Origin: Streptomyces sp. NBC_00510 | GTDB lineage: Bacteria > Actinomycetota > Actinomycetes > Streptomycetales > Streptomycetaceae | Assembly (NCBI GenBank): GCA_036013505.1 | Contig: CP107851.1 | Span: 2,294,001 to 2,358,000 of the forward strand | Direction of reading: 5' to 3' | DNA: 64,000 nt | Shown: in pieces, positions 1-8,632 of the stretch | How positions within the stretch are numbered: the stretch's first letter is position 1 | Layout of the letters: the number at the start of each line of letters is the position of its first letter | Notes under the pieces: model-generated | What the model saw: only the letters and a program-made list of their open reading frames with translations | Databases searched by the model: none | Told to the model about the DNA's origin: nothing | Translations under genes and position numbers: made by a program

Positions 1-557
1 AGTTGGGCGCGCAGTCCTTCTCTGGTGCTGCGTCCGTGCTCGCCGTGCTGCGGGAGGCATCGCCGATCGTCACCGCGCTGCTGATCGCGGGCGCGGGCGG
101 CACGGCGATCTGCGCGGACCTCGGGGCGCGCAAGATCCGGGACGAGATCGACGCGATGCAGGTGCTCGGCATCGACCCGATCCACCGGCTCGTCGTACCG
201 CGGGTGCTGGCGTCGATGGTGGTAGCCGTACTGCTCAACGGCCTCGTCTCGGTGGTTGGTGTTGCGGGCGGCTATTTCTTCAACGTCGTTCTCCAGCACG
301 GCACGCCCGGCGCATACCTGGCGTCCTTCACCACCCTCGCTCAGCTACCTGACCTGTGGGCGGCGGAGATCAAGGCGCTGGTGTTCGGGGCCATCGCTGC
401 GATCGTCGCCTCGTACAAGGGGCTGACGGCGCAGGGCGGGCCGAAGGGCGTGGGCGATGCCGTCAACCAGTCCGTGGTGATCACTTTCATGTTGCTGTTC
501 GTGACCAACTTCGTGATGACGGCCGTGTACTTCCAAGTCGTCCCGCAGAGGGGTTAG
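1..557 (+). CDS. yrbEA: YrbE/MlaE-type Mce permease subunit, 5' end outside window
   Basis: This is the C-terminal 184 residues of an integral-membrane permease of the MlaE/YrbE family. In Mce systems two such permeases form the channel that works with a cytoplasmic MceG-type ATPase to import lipids or sterols. Hydrophobic helices alternate with the family's conserved cytoplasmic stretch (EIDAMQVLGIDP, followed by a PRVLA turn), and a second YrbE gene follows after three bases. The reading frame is open to the left window edge, so the true start lies upstream. It is the promoter-proximal gene of the mce operon as far as can be seen. Family assignment is secure; the transported substrate is unknown. 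Confidence 0.93.
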   Translation, partial: LGAQSFSGAASVLAVLREASPIVTALLIAGAGGTAICADLGARKIRDEIDAMQVLGIDPIHRLVVPRVLASMVVAVLLNGLVSVVGVAGGYFFNVVLQHGTPGAYLASFTTLAQLPDLWAAEIKALVFGAIAAIVASYKGLTAQGGPKGVGDAVNQSVVITFMLLFVTNFVMTAVYFQVVPQRG

Positions 558-560
558 CCG

Positions 561-1385
561 ATGAGACCGCAAAACCTCCTCGATCGCCCCTTGCGCTCGC
601 TCGAAGAGCTGGGTGCCCAGCTGTCCTTTTACGGGCGCTCCTTGGCTTGGACGGGCCGCACCCTGCGACGCTACAAGAAGGAGGTCCTGCGGCTCCTTGC
701 CGAGGTGAGCTTCGGGCGCGGTGCGCTCGCCGTCGTCGGCGGCACGGTCGGTGTGATCGCGTTCCTTTCCTTCTTCACTGGCACCGAGGTCGGCCTTCAG
801 GGCTATGCGGCCCTCAACCAGCTCGGCACTTCGAACTTCGTGGCGTTCTTGTCGGCGTACTTCAACACTCGGGAGATCGCCCCGCTGGTGGCCGGACTCG
901 CCCTGTCCGCGACGGTCGGGGCGGGGTTCACCGCGCAGCTGGGTGCGATGCGGATCAGCGAGGAGACCGACGCGCTGGAGGTGATGGGCGTCCCGTCGCT
1001 GCCGTTCCTTGTGACGACGCGGATGATCGCCGGCTTCGTCGCGGTGATCCCGCTGTACGTGATCGGGCTGCTGTCCTCGTACCTGGCCGCCCGCACCATC
1101 ACCACTGGCTACTACGGGCAGTCGACCGGCACGTATGACCACTACTTCCACCAGTACCTGCCGCCCGTCGATGTGTTCTGGTCCTTCGGCAAGGTGATCG
1201 TCTTCGCCCTGCTGATCATCCTGGTGCACTGCTACTACGGCTACCACGCGAGTGGCGGACCGGCCGGTGTCGGCGTCGCGGTGGGCCGGGCGGTGCGGAC
1301 CTCGATCGTCGCCATCAACGTCCTGGACTTCTTCCTGAGCCTGGCGATCTGGGGCGCCAACACGACGGTACGGGTGGCGGGGTGA
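561..1385 (+). CDS. yrbEB: Second YrbE/MlaE-type Mce permease
   Basis: A 274-residue membrane protein of the MlaE/YrbE family, full length for the family. After a basic N-terminal segment it shows about five hydrophobic helices and the family motif ISEETDALEVMGVPSLPFL, aligned with EIDAMQVLGIDP in the upstream permease. It begins three bases after the first permease and its TGA overlaps the GTG of mceA, so the genes are probably co-translated. Two different permeases per operon is the normal actinobacterial Mce arrangement and they are expected to form a heterodimer. No ATPase (MceG) gene lies in the window, so the motor must be encoded elsewhere. Confidence 0.93.
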   Translation: MRPQNLLDRPLRSLEELGAQLSFYGRSLAWTGRTLRRYKKEVLRLLAEVSFGRGALAVVGGTVGVIAFLSFFTGTEVGLQGYAALNQLGTSNFVAFLSAYFNTREIAPLVAGLALSATVGAGFTAQLGAMRISEETDALEVMGVPSLPFLVTTRMIAGFVAVIPLYVIGLLSSYLAARTITTGYYGQSTGTYDHYFHQYLPPVDVFWSFGKVIVFALLIILVHCYYGYHASGGPAGVGVAVGRAVRTSIVAINVLDFFLSLAIWGANTTVRVAG

Positions 1386-2653
1386 GAGCGGTGCGCATGC
1401 AGAGAATGCGGTTCAGGCTCTACGGCATTGCCTTCCTCGCCGTGCTCGCACTGCTGCTGTCGCTCGCGGTGGCCGTCTACCAGCAGGCGTTCACCTCGGT
1501 GGTGCCCATCACCCTGGAGGCCGACACCCTCGGCAACCAGCTCGATGCACGCGCCGACGTCAAGCTGCGCGGGCTGCTGGTCGGCGAGGTGCGCGAGGTG
1601 CATGCCGACGGCACCAGGGCGACCCTGGACATCGCGCTGAAGCCGCAGTACGTGTCGTACATCCCCTCGAACGTGCACGCGCGGCTGCTGCCCAAGACGC
1701 TGTTCGGCGAGAAGTACGTCGACCTGGTCGCTCCTGCCGGCGCTGCGCGCGCGTCGGCTCGGCCTATCCGTGCGGGTGACGTCATCACCCAGGACCGAAC
1801 GAAGGTCGGCATCGAGGTGCAGCAGTTGATGAACGACCTGCTGCCGCTGCTGCGCACGGTCCGGCCGGGTGAGCTCAACGCCACGCTGTCGGCGTTCGCC
1901 ACTGCGCTGGAGGGCCGCGGCGACCGGATCGGAGGCAATCTCGCCCAGGTCGAGGGCTATCTGCGCCGCCTCAACCCGCACATGCCCTCCCTGAAGGAGG
2001 ACATCACACGGTTCGCGGACGTCGCCGAGGTGTACGGCGACGCCGCGCCCGACCTGATGCGGATCCTGCGCAACACCGTCACCACCAGCCGGACGATCGT
2101 CGAGAAGAGGGAGCAGTTGGTGTCGGCTCTGCGCGCGACCGCCTCCGTGGCGGGCACAGCGAACGACTTCCTGTCCGAGAACGGCGACCGGCTGATCACC
2201 CTGGGCCGGGTCTCCCGCCCCACGCTGGAGCTGTTCGCCCGGTACTCCCCCGAGTACCCGTGCGTGTTCCAGGGCCTGGTCCGGCAGGAGAAGGCCTCCG
2301 AGGAGGCGTTCCGGGGCGGCGAGATGCGGATCACCCTTGAGGTCGTCCGGCCGCAGGAGGCGTACCGGCCCGGCGAGGAGCCGGCGTACGGCGCCCGGTC
2401 CGGCCCGAACTGCCGCGGTCTGCCGCATCCGCAGGTGCCCGGGCCGAAGCCCCATCTCGACGACGGTACGTCGGCCGGAGGTTCCGGCGGCGCACTCCCC
2501 GGAGGTGCCGACGTGTCCGCCACCCGTGCCGAGCAGCGGGCCGTGGGCTCGCTCGTGGCCCCCGTCATGGGCGTCCCCGCGGACGAGGTGCCGCCCGTGG
2601 CGACCCTACTGTTCGGGCCGCTGGCGCGCGGAACGGCGGTGACTGTCGCTTGA
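1382..2653 (+). CDS. mceA: Mce family protein, first of six (MceA)
   Basis: A 423-residue Mce protein: a short N-terminus, one hydrophobic anchor (residues about 10-30), then the MCE/MlaD beta-barrel domain (about 38-115, with KLRGLLVGEV and the downstream LFGEKYVDL), then a long helical region. Six such proteins are thought to build a periplasm-spanning lipid tunnel. The GTG start overlaps the stop of the upstream permease; an ATG at 1397 is an alternative. The gene ends at TGA 2651-2653 exactly where a TnpB element is inserted, so this stop codon lies at or in the element end. The C-terminus (ATLLFGPLARGTAVTVA) looks like a normal Mce tail, so probably little or nothing was lost. Confidence 0.92.
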   Translation: MRAVRMQRMRFRLYGIAFLAVLALLLSLAVAVYQQAFTSVVPITLEADTLGNQLDARADVKLRGLLVGEVREVHADGTRATLDIALKPQYVSYIPSNVHARLLPKTLFGEKYVDLVAPAGAARASARPIRAGDVITQDRTKVGIEVQQLMNDLLPLLRTVRPGELNATLSAFATALEGRGDRIGGNLAQVEGYLRRLNPHMPSLKEDITRFADVAEVYGDAAPDLMRILRNTVTTSRTIVEKREQLVSALRATASVAGTANDFLSENGDRLITLGRVSRPTLELFARYSPEYPCVFQGLVRQEKASEEAFRGGEMRITLEVVRPQEAYRPGEEPAYGARSGPNCRGLPHPQVPGPKPHLDDGTSAGGSGGALPGGADVSATRAEQRAVGSLVAPVMGVPADEVPPVATLLFGPLARGTAVTVA

Positions 2654-3875
2654 CTTCCTCTCCCGCCGAAAGGCGGGGGATTCCAGCGGTCGCCCGCTGG
2701 GGTTCCTGCTTCACCGATGGCCGCCCCGTCCGGGAGGACTCCCGTTGAGGTCTTACACCGTCTCCACAGGCAGACGCCGCCAGCCCGGCGGTCAGAATGT
2801 TGCGTGCCGCGTTCACATCGCGGTCATGCACGGCGCCGCAGACGCACGTCCACTCACGGACGTTCAGCGGCAGCCTCCCACGGACCGCACCGCAGCTCCC
2901 GCACAGCTTGCTGGACGGGAACCATCGGTCGATCACCACGAGTTCGCGCCCGTACCAGGCGCACTTGTACTCCAGCAACATGCGCAGGTCCGTCCAGGCC
3001 GCGTCGGAGATGGCGCGCGCGAGCGTGCCATTCTTCAGCAGGTTGCGGACGGTCAGGTCCTCGATCACGACCGTTTGGTTCTCACGGACGAGACGAGTCG
3101 ACAGCTTGTGAAGGAAGTCCCGGCGCCGGTCGGCGATCCGCGCGTGCACCCTGGCCACCTTCAGCCGGGCCTTGGCCCGGTTGCTAGAGCCCTTGGCCTT
3201 GCGGGACAACTCACGCTGCGCCTTCGCGAGCCGTGTGCGGTCACGGCGCTCGTGGCGGGGGTTGGCGATCTTCTCCCCGGTGGACAGCGTCACCAGGGAG
3301 GTGATCCCGGCATCCACACCGACCGCCGCACTGGTGGCGGGGGCCGGGGAGGTAACATCCTCACAGAACAGGGACACGAACCAGCGTCCCGCCGCGTCGC
3401 GGGACACCGTCACCGTCGTCGGCTCCGCCGCCTGCGGCAGCGGACGCGACCAGCGGATGTCCAACGGACCGGCCATCTTCGCCAGCGTCAGCTTCCCGTC
3501 CCGCCACGTGAAGGCACTCCGGGTGTACTCAGCCGACGGCCTCGACTTCTTCAGCGACTTGTAGCGCGGGTACCGCGCGCGCTTGGCGAAGAAGTTGCCG
3601 AAAGCCGCCTGAAGGTGACGCAGAGCCTGCTGGAGCGGGACGGAGGACACCTCCGTCAGGAAGGCGAGCTCCTCGCTCTTCTTCCACGCTGTCAGCGCGG
3701 CGGACGACTGCACATAGGAGACCCGGCGCTGCTCGCCGTACCAAGCGCGAGTGCGCTCCTCCAACGCCTTGTTGTACACCAGGCGGACACAGCCGAACGT
3801 GCGAGACAGCTCAGCTGCCTGCTCATCCGTGGGGTAAAAGCGGTACTTGAACGCCCGCTTGACCTGCTGTGTCAC
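2565..3875 (-). CDS. tnpB: TnpB, RNA-guided RuvC nuclease of the IS200/IS605 group
   Basis: A 436-residue TnpB. The N-terminal helical domain (KYRFYPTDEQ) is followed by the split RuvC nuclease with all three acidic residues visible: D188 in GVDAG, E272 in VVIEDLTV and D353 in HDRDVNAARN. A zinc-ribbon (C325, C328, C344, C346) sits between the last two, so the protein looks active. TnpB proteins are programmable DNA nucleases guided by an RNA from the element's right end and help retain the element. The natural end is near residue 409; about 27 further codons read out of the element antisense into mceA, a consequence of the insertion site. The start is GTG at 3875. Confidence 0.92.
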   Translation of the reverse strand: MTQQVKRAFKYRFYPTDEQAAELSRTFGCVRLVYNKALEERTRAWYGEQRRVSYVQSSAALTAWKKSEELAFLTEVSSVPLQQALRHLQAAFGNFFAKRARYPRYKSLKKSRPSAEYTRSAFTWRDGKLTLAKMAGPLDIRWSRPLPQAAEPTTVTVSRDAAGRWFVSLFCEDVTSPAPATSAAVGVDAGITSLVTLSTGEKIANPRHERRDRTRLAKAQRELSRKAKGSSNRAKARLKVARVHARIADRRRDFLHKLSTRLVRENQTVVIEDLTVRNLLKNGTLARAISDAAWTDLRMLLEYKCAWYGRELVVIDRWFPSSKLCGSCGAVRGRLPLNVREWTCVCGAVHDRDVNAARNILTAGLAASACGDGVRPQRESSRTGRPSVKQEPQRATAGIPRLSAGEEVKRQSPPFRAPAARTVGSPRAAPRPRGRP

Positions 3876-4021
3876 ACCTCACACTCTATCAACTCCCGCG
3901 CGAGTGACCGTTGTCCGCCGGTGGCCGCAGACGCCGTATCACCCCGGAGGCGATTCGCCTCTCCCTGCCCTACTCCGCGCGACCTTCGTTTCCTCCCCGG
4001 CCTGAAGGCCGTGGTATCCAC
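2651..4021 (-). mobile_element. TnpB-only IS200/IS605-type element inserted in the mce operon
   Basis: A roughly 1.37-kb insertion separates mceA from mceB and holds only a tnpB gene, antisense to the operon. Both ends carry a similar hairpin in the same orientation: CCCGCC-GAAA-GGCGGG at 2662-2677 and CCCCGGCC-TGAA-GGCCGTGG at 3995-4014, each inside a TTCCTC...TCCA context. Direct rather than inverted terminal hairpins fit single-strand, TnpA-type transposition. No tnpA is present, so it would need transposase in trans. The right end (2656-2700, two hairpins) is also where TnpB-associated omega/reRNA scaffolds lie. Exact boundaries are estimated to within several bases. Confidence 0.8.
2656..2700 (-). 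ncRNA. Candidate TnpB guide-RNA scaffold at the element right end
   Basis: The right end of the TnpB element contains two consecutive hairpins, CCCGCC/GGCGGG at 2662-2677 and CCAGCGG/CCGCTGG at 2683-2700, within the last codons of tnpB. In IS200/IS605 elements the guide RNA is made from this end on the tnpB strand, with its guide formed by sequence just outside the element. Here the guide would begin near 2650 and run down into the mceA 3' end (minus strand, beginning GCGACAGTCACC). This position is an inference from family knowledge; no promoter was identified. Confidence 0.5.
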
Positions 4022-4033
4022 GAAGGAGTCCCG

Positions 4034-5074
4034 ATGAGCGGGTCCGGAGCGCGGCAGACCGCCGCCCCGCTGGTCAAGTTCAGCCTCTTCGCGCTGGTCA
4101 CGATCGCGGCGACGGCGCTTCTCGCCGCCACCATCGCCAATGTCTCCTTCACCCCCAAGGACACCTATCACGCCGTGTTCACCGACGTCACCGGGCTGGA
4201 GACCGGCGACGACATCCGGGTGGCCGGAGTACGGGTAGGACAGGTCGAGGGTATCCGGATCAAGGACCGGACGCTGGCGGAGGTCACGTTCACCGTCAGC
4301 GCGGACCGGCCGCTGCTCGCTGGGACTCACGCGGTCGTCCGCTACCGCAACCTGGTCGGGCAGCGGTACGTCGCACTCACCGAGGTCACCGGCGACGGCA
4401 CCGCCCGGCTGCGGCCGGGCGGCACCATCCCGCTGTCCCGGACCGAGCCGGCGCTGGACCTCAACGCCCTGCTGAACGGCTTCAAGCCGCTGTTCGCGGC
4501 GCTCAGCCCGAACGATGTCAACCAGCTGGCCACCGAGATCGTCCAGACCCTCCAGGGCGAGGGCGGCACGGTGAACAGTCTGCTCACGCACACGGCCTCG
4601 CTCACGAGCACCCTCGCCGACCGCGACAAGCTGATCGGATCGGTGATCGACAACCTCAACACCGTCCTGGCGACGCTCGACGAGCGCGGCTCCCGCTTCT
4701 CCGGGCTGCTGACGCAGCTGCGCCGAGTGGTTGCAGGGCTGTCCGCCGACCGCAAGCCCATCGGGGAGTCGCTGGTGAGCATCGGCGACCTCACGGACGT
4801 CACGTCGGAGCTGCTCAAGGACGCGCGTCCACCGCTGAAGGACGACATCGCCCGGCTCGGCGATCTCACCGGAACGCTGAACAAGAACGAGCACACCGTC
4901 GAGGGCGTCCTGAAACGGCTGCCGAACAAGCTCGAGAAGCTGACGGGGACGGCCTCGTACGGCTCGTGGTTCAACTTCTACCTCTGCGACTTCGACGGCC
5001 GGATCGTGCTGCCGAAGACCAAGCAGGTGATCACCCCGGAGCTGCACGTGGCACGGGCGAGGTGTGGCGGATGA
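4034..5074 (+). CDS. mceB: Mce family protein (MceB)
   Basis: A 346-residue Mce protein. The start is set at ATG 4034 because GAAGGAG lies at 4022-4028 with ideal spacing; an upstream in-frame extension would read through the IS end. A single hydrophobic anchor (about residues 15-35) precedes the MCE domain (TGLETGDDIRVAGVRVGQVE) and a helical C-terminal region ending with the Mce-type Cys pair in NFYLCDFDGR and ARCGG. It directly follows the TnpB insertion, so its ribosome-binding site lies at the element border and its transcription depends on read-through or on an unrecognised promoter. Its stop overlaps the next start (ATGA). Confidence 0.92.
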   Translation: MSGSGARQTAAPLVKFSLFALVTIAATALLAATIANVSFTPKDTYHAVFTDVTGLETGDDIRVAGVRVGQVEGIRIKDRTLAEVTFTVSADRPLLAGTHAVVRYRNLVGQRYVALTEVTGDGTARLRPGGTIPLSRTEPALDLNALLNGFKPLFAALSPNDVNQLATEIVQTLQGEGGTVNSLLTHTASLTSTLADRDKLIGSVIDNLNTVLATLDERGSRFSGLLTQLRRVVAGLSADRKPIGESLVSIGDLTDVTSELLKDARPPLKDDIARLGDLTGTLNKNEHTVEGVLKRLPNKLEKLTGTASYGSWFNFYLCDFDGRIVLPKTKQVITPELHVARARCGG

Positions 5075-6237
5075 GCCTCCGCATCAGGCGGCGCGATGGC
5101 CGCCGCCCCGAGCCGCTGGTGAGGTTCCCGGTCCTGCCACCGAAGCTGCCGAAGCTGCCGAGGCTGCTGCCGAAGCCCAAACCACGACCAGGACCCCTCG
5201 CGAAGGTGCGCGTCCTACCGCCGAAGCTGCCCAGGATCCGGCTCACACGCCCACGCCTGAAACCCTTCCGCGAGCACAACCCGGTCGTCGTCGGCGCCGT
5301 AGGCCTCACCGTCCTCGCGCTGCTCACCGTCGCCGCCTTCAACGCCGACAGCCTGCCGCTGATCGGCGGCGGCGACACCTACAGCGCGGCCTTCTCCGAG
5401 GCCGGCGGGCTCAAGCCGGACGACGAGGTACGGATCGCCGGGGTCAAGGTCGGCAAGGTCGAGGACGTCGACCTGGACGGCGACCACGTCAAGGTGACCT
5501 TCAAAGTGAAGGGCCGGCCGGCGTTCGGCACCGACACGGGGGCGTCGATCCGTGTCAAGACGATCCTCGGCGCGAAGTACCTGGCCCTCTACCCAAAGGG
5601 GCCCGGCCAGTTGAAGCCGGGCAGCGAGATCCCGCTTCGGCGGACCGTGTCGGCGTACGACGTCGTCCAGGCCTTCAGCGACCTGACGACCACCGCCGAG
5701 AAGGTCGACACGGGCCGGCTCGCGAAGGCACTGGACACGATCGCCGACACCTTCCAGGACTCCCCCGAGGAAGTGCGGGCGTCGATCAAGGGACTGTCGC
5801 GGATATCCCGGACCGTCGCCGCCCGTGACAAGGCGCTGCGCCAGCTGCTCGACCACGCGAACGGAGTCACCGAGGTGCTGGCCGATCACACGAATGACGT
5901 CTCCGCACTGGTGAAGAACGGCGACGCCCTGTTCAAGGAGATCGACAAGCGGCGCTGGGCGATCCACAAGCTGCTCAAGAGCTCCGCGCTGCTGGGCATC
6001 GAGCTGTCCGGCCTGGTCGACGACAACAGCAAGGAGATCGGACCCGCTCTGAAGAACCTCAACACCTTCCTGAGGATGCTCGAACGCAACCAGGCGAGCC
6101 TCGACCGCAGCGTCCGGCTGCTCGCCCCCTACGTCCGGCTCTTCACCAACACCCTCGGCAACGGCCGCTGGTTCGACTCCTATATCCAGAACATGGTCGC
6201 CGCCCCGGTCACGCCACGTACGGGAGGCACCCGATGA
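5071..6237 (+). CDS. mceC: Mce family protein with Pro/Lys-rich cytoplasmic extension (MceC)
   Basis: A 388-residue Mce protein starting at ATG 5071, overlapping the mceB stop. The transmembrane anchor begins only near residue 71; before it lies a strongly basic, proline-rich segment in which VLPPKLP occurs twice with related PKLP/PRL units. This cytoplasmic extension is unusual for Mce proteins, which normally have short N-termini, and could contact the permease, the ATPase or the cell-division or cytoskeletal machinery; that is speculation. The MCE domain (LKPDDEVRIAGVKVGKVE) and the extended helical tail follow. Co-translation with mceB and mceD is likely from the four-base overlaps. Confidence 0.92.
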   Translation: MSLRIRRRDGRRPEPLVRFPVLPPKLPKLPRLLPKPKPRPGPLAKVRVLPPKLPRIRLTRPRLKPFREHNPVVVGAVGLTVLALLTVAAFNADSLPLIGGGDTYSAAFSEAGGLKPDDEVRIAGVKVGKVEDVDLDGDHVKVTFKVKGRPAFGTDTGASIRVKTILGAKYLALYPKGPGQLKPGSEIPLRRTVSAYDVVQAFSDLTTTAEKVDTGRLAKALDTIADTFQDSPEEVRASIKGLSRISRTVAARDKALRQLLDHANGVTEVLADHTNDVSALVKNGDALFKEIDKRRWAIHKLLKSSALLGIELSGLVDDNSKEIGPALKNLNTFLRMLERNQASLDRSVRLLAPYVRLFTNTLGNGRWFDSYIQNMVAAPVTPRTGGTR

Positions 6238-7343
6238 CCCGCAGACTCCTGGCCCTGTTCACCGCGCTCGCGATCGTCGTCGGCCTCGCCGTCGTCCTCT
6301 GGCCGGGCCCCGGCCCCGTCCGCGTCACGGCGTACTTCCCTCGGACTGTCGGCATCTACCCCGGCTCCGACGTCCGCGTCCTCGGTGTCCGCATCGGCGA
6401 GGTCAGGAAGATCACGCCGGAGGGGGGCCGGGTACGGGTCGAGCTGGAATACGACAGGGGCCGCAAGGTCCCCGCCAACGCACAGGCCGCCATCGTCAAC
6501 TCCTCGGTGGTCAGCGACCGTTACGTGCAGCTGCTGCCGGTGTACCGCAAGGGCGCGGTGCTGCGGGACGGAGCTGTCATCCCCGAGTCCCGTACGGCTG
6601 TTCCCGTCGAGCTGGACCGGATCTTCGACAGCCTGCACACCACCGCCGAGGCGCTCGGCCCGAACGGTGCCAACAACAAGGGTTCGCTGTCCCGACTGCT
6701 CGGGGTGAGCGCGGACAACCTCCAGGGGCAGGGCGCAAGCCTCAACCAGACGGTGCAGGACCTGTCCCAGGCGGTCACCACGCTGTCCGACGGGCGCGGC
6801 GACCTGTTCGGGACCGTGCGGAACCTTCAGGTGTTCACGGCCGCGCTGGCGGCGGACGACACCAGCGTGCGGTCGTTCAACACCGACCTCGCCGACGTGG
6901 CCGGGCAGCTCGCCGGGGAGCGTAAGGATCTCGCGGCCGCGCTGAAGTACCTGGCTGCCGCACTCGGCGACGTGTCCGGCTTCGTGAAGGGAAACAAGAA
7001 GGCGCTGGCCTCGGACGTGCAGGGCCTGGCCGAGGTCACCAAGGTCCTCGTCACCCAACGAGACGCTTTGGAGGAGCTTTTGACCGTCGCGCCCACGGGC
7101 CTGTCGAACCTGGAGAACGCCTACAACCCCTCCGCCGGCACTCTCGACACCCGCAACAACGCGCAAACCTCCCAGGACCCGTCGTCCCTTCTCTGCTCGA
7201 TCCTGAAGACGACCGGCGACGACCATGACAACTGCGAGGGGCTGAAGAAGCTCTTCGCCTCCTTGCCCGAGGTTCCGCAGGTCCCGGCGTCGACGGGCTC
7301 GGTCGACAAGACCCTCGGCGGCATTCTGGGGGCACCTGCATGA
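6234..7343 (+). CDS. mceD: Mce family protein (MceD)
   Basis: A 369-residue Mce protein with a short N-terminus, an anchor helix (residues about 5-24), the MCE domain (IYPGSDVRVLGVRIGEVRK, then VVSDRYVQLLPVY) and a long helical region with regular heptad-like spacing. A region rich in Asn/Gln (PSAGTLDTRNNAQTSQD) and two cysteines (LLCSILKTTGDDHDNCEG) near the C-terminus resemble the Cys-bearing tails of other Mce paralogues. It overlaps its neighbours by four bases on both sides, as part of the mce operon. It is expected to be a subunit of the hexameric lipid-transfer tunnel. Confidence 0.92.
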   Translation: MTRRLLALFTALAIVVGLAVVLWPGPGPVRVTAYFPRTVGIYPGSDVRVLGVRIGEVRKITPEGGRVRVELEYDRGRKVPANAQAAIVNSSVVSDRYVQLLPVYRKGAVLRDGAVIPESRTAVPVELDRIFDSLHTTAEALGPNGANNKGSLSRLLGVSADNLQGQGASLNQTVQDLSQAVTTLSDGRGDLFGTVRNLQVFTAALAADDTSVRSFNTDLADVAGQLAGERKDLAAALKYLAAALGDVSGFVKGNKKALASDVQGLAEVTKVLVTQRDALEELLTVAPTGLSNLENAYNPSAGTLDTRNNAQTSQDPSSLLCSILKTTGDDHDNCEGLKKLFASLPEVPQVPASTGSVDKTLGGILGAPA

Positions 7344-8632
7344 GCGTGCGGCGCAAGGGGCGGGTGGCCGCCTGGACGGCGGTCTGCTCGCTGCTGCTGA
7401 CCGGCTGCGAGTTCAACGGCTGGTATGACGTCCCGCTGCCCGGCGGCGCGGCCTCGGACGGTCACGCCTACCACGTCACCGTCGAGTTCCGGGACGTCCT
7501 GGACCTCGTGCCGCAGTCGTCGGTCAAGGTCAACAACGTCACCGTCGGCACGGTCGAGAAGGTGGAACTGGACGGCTGGCACGCCCGCGTACGGCTCAGG
7601 ATCGCCGACTCGGTGAAGCTGCCTGGCAACGCGGTCGCCGATCTGAGGCAGACCAGCATGCTCGGCGAGAAGTACGTCGCCCTGTCCGCACCGGCCGACA
7701 CACGCCCCGTCGGACGTCTCCGCGACGGCGACCGCATCCCGCTGTCCCGCAGCGGCCGCAACCCGGAGGTCGAGGAAGTGCTGTCGGCGCTGTCCGCGCT
7801 GCTCAACGGCGGCGGGGTGGCGCAGCTCAAGACGATCACCATCGAGTTGAACCAAGCCCTCAGCGGCCGCGAGGACCGGGTCCGGTCCCTGCTGAAGCAG
7901 CTCGACATCTTCCTCGGCGGCCTCGACGGCCAGCGGGCGGACATCGTGCGCGCGCTGAAGGGCGTCGACCGGCTCGCGCAGCGGCTGAAGAAGGAGAAGA
8001 AAACGATCGCCTTGGCCGTCGACACCATGCCGCCCGCCCTGAAGGCCCTCGCCGACCAGCGCGAGGACCTGACGAAGATGCTCACCGCCCTGTCCAGGCT
8101 CGGCAAGACCGGCACCAAGGTGGTGAACGCCTCCCACGACGACACCGTCGCCAACCTGAAGAAGCTCCAGCCCATCCTGCAGGAGCTGAACAAAGCAGGC
8201 GACGACCTGCCCAACTCCCTCGAACTCCTCACCACCTACCCGTTCCCGCGCAACGCGACGGACGCCGTCAAGGGCGACTACGTCAACCTGAAGATCACCG
8301 CCGACCTCGACCTGGCGGACCTCTACGGCAACGTCACCGGCAAGCCCGGCAAGGGCGGGAAGTCCCCGGCCCCCGGGACACCGCATCTTCCCGGCCACCC
8401 CACTCCCATCCCTCTCCCGTCCGTCCCTTCCCTGCCGGGCATCCCGTCCGTGCCCCCTGTGCCCTCTGTTCCCTCCGCGCCCGCCGTGCCGTCGACGCCC
8501 TCCCACGGCAGCACCCTGCTGTGCCCGCCGGTGTGCACCGCCGCCTACGGCACCGGGGACGGCGCGCGTCGCTTCCCGCCCGGGGTCGATCCCGCGCTCG
8601 CCGAGCTGATGCTGAAGGGGATACTGCCGTGA
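7340..8632 (+). CDS. mceE: Mce lipoprotein with proline-rich tail (MceE)
   Basis: A 430-residue Mce protein that is also a lipoprotein: a basic N-terminus, a hydrophobic stretch and the lipobox LLTGC with the cysteine near residue 23. The fifth Mce gene of actinobacterial operons is typically the lipoprotein (LprK type), which supports the gene order here. The MCE domain follows (VPQSSVKVNNVTVGTVEK, MLGEKYVAL). The C-terminal region contains a low-complexity repeat of Pro-Ser-Val/Pro-x-Pro units (about residues 340-395) followed by a cysteine-bearing end. The tail could span the cell wall. The gene overlaps mceD and mceF by four bases each. Confidence 0.92.
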   Translation: MSVRRKGRVAAWTAVCSLLLTGCEFNGWYDVPLPGGAASDGHAYHVTVEFRDVLDLVPQSSVKVNNVTVGTVEKVELDGWHARVRLRIADSVKLPGNAVADLRQTSMLGEKYVALSAPADTRPVGRLRDGDRIPLSRSGRNPEVEEVLSALSALLNGGGVAQLKTITIELNQALSGREDRVRSLLKQLDIFLGGLDGQRADIVRALKGVDRLAQRLKKEKKTIALAVDTMPPALKALADQREDLTKMLTALSRLGKTGTKVVNASHDDTVANLKKLQPILQELNKAGDDLPNSLELLTTYPFPRNATDAVKGDYVNLKITADLDLADLYGNVTGKPGKGGKSPAPGTPHLPGHPTPIPLPSVPSLPGIPSVPPVPSVPSAPAVPSTPSHGSTLLCPPVCTAAYGTGDGARRFPPGVDPALAELMLKGILP

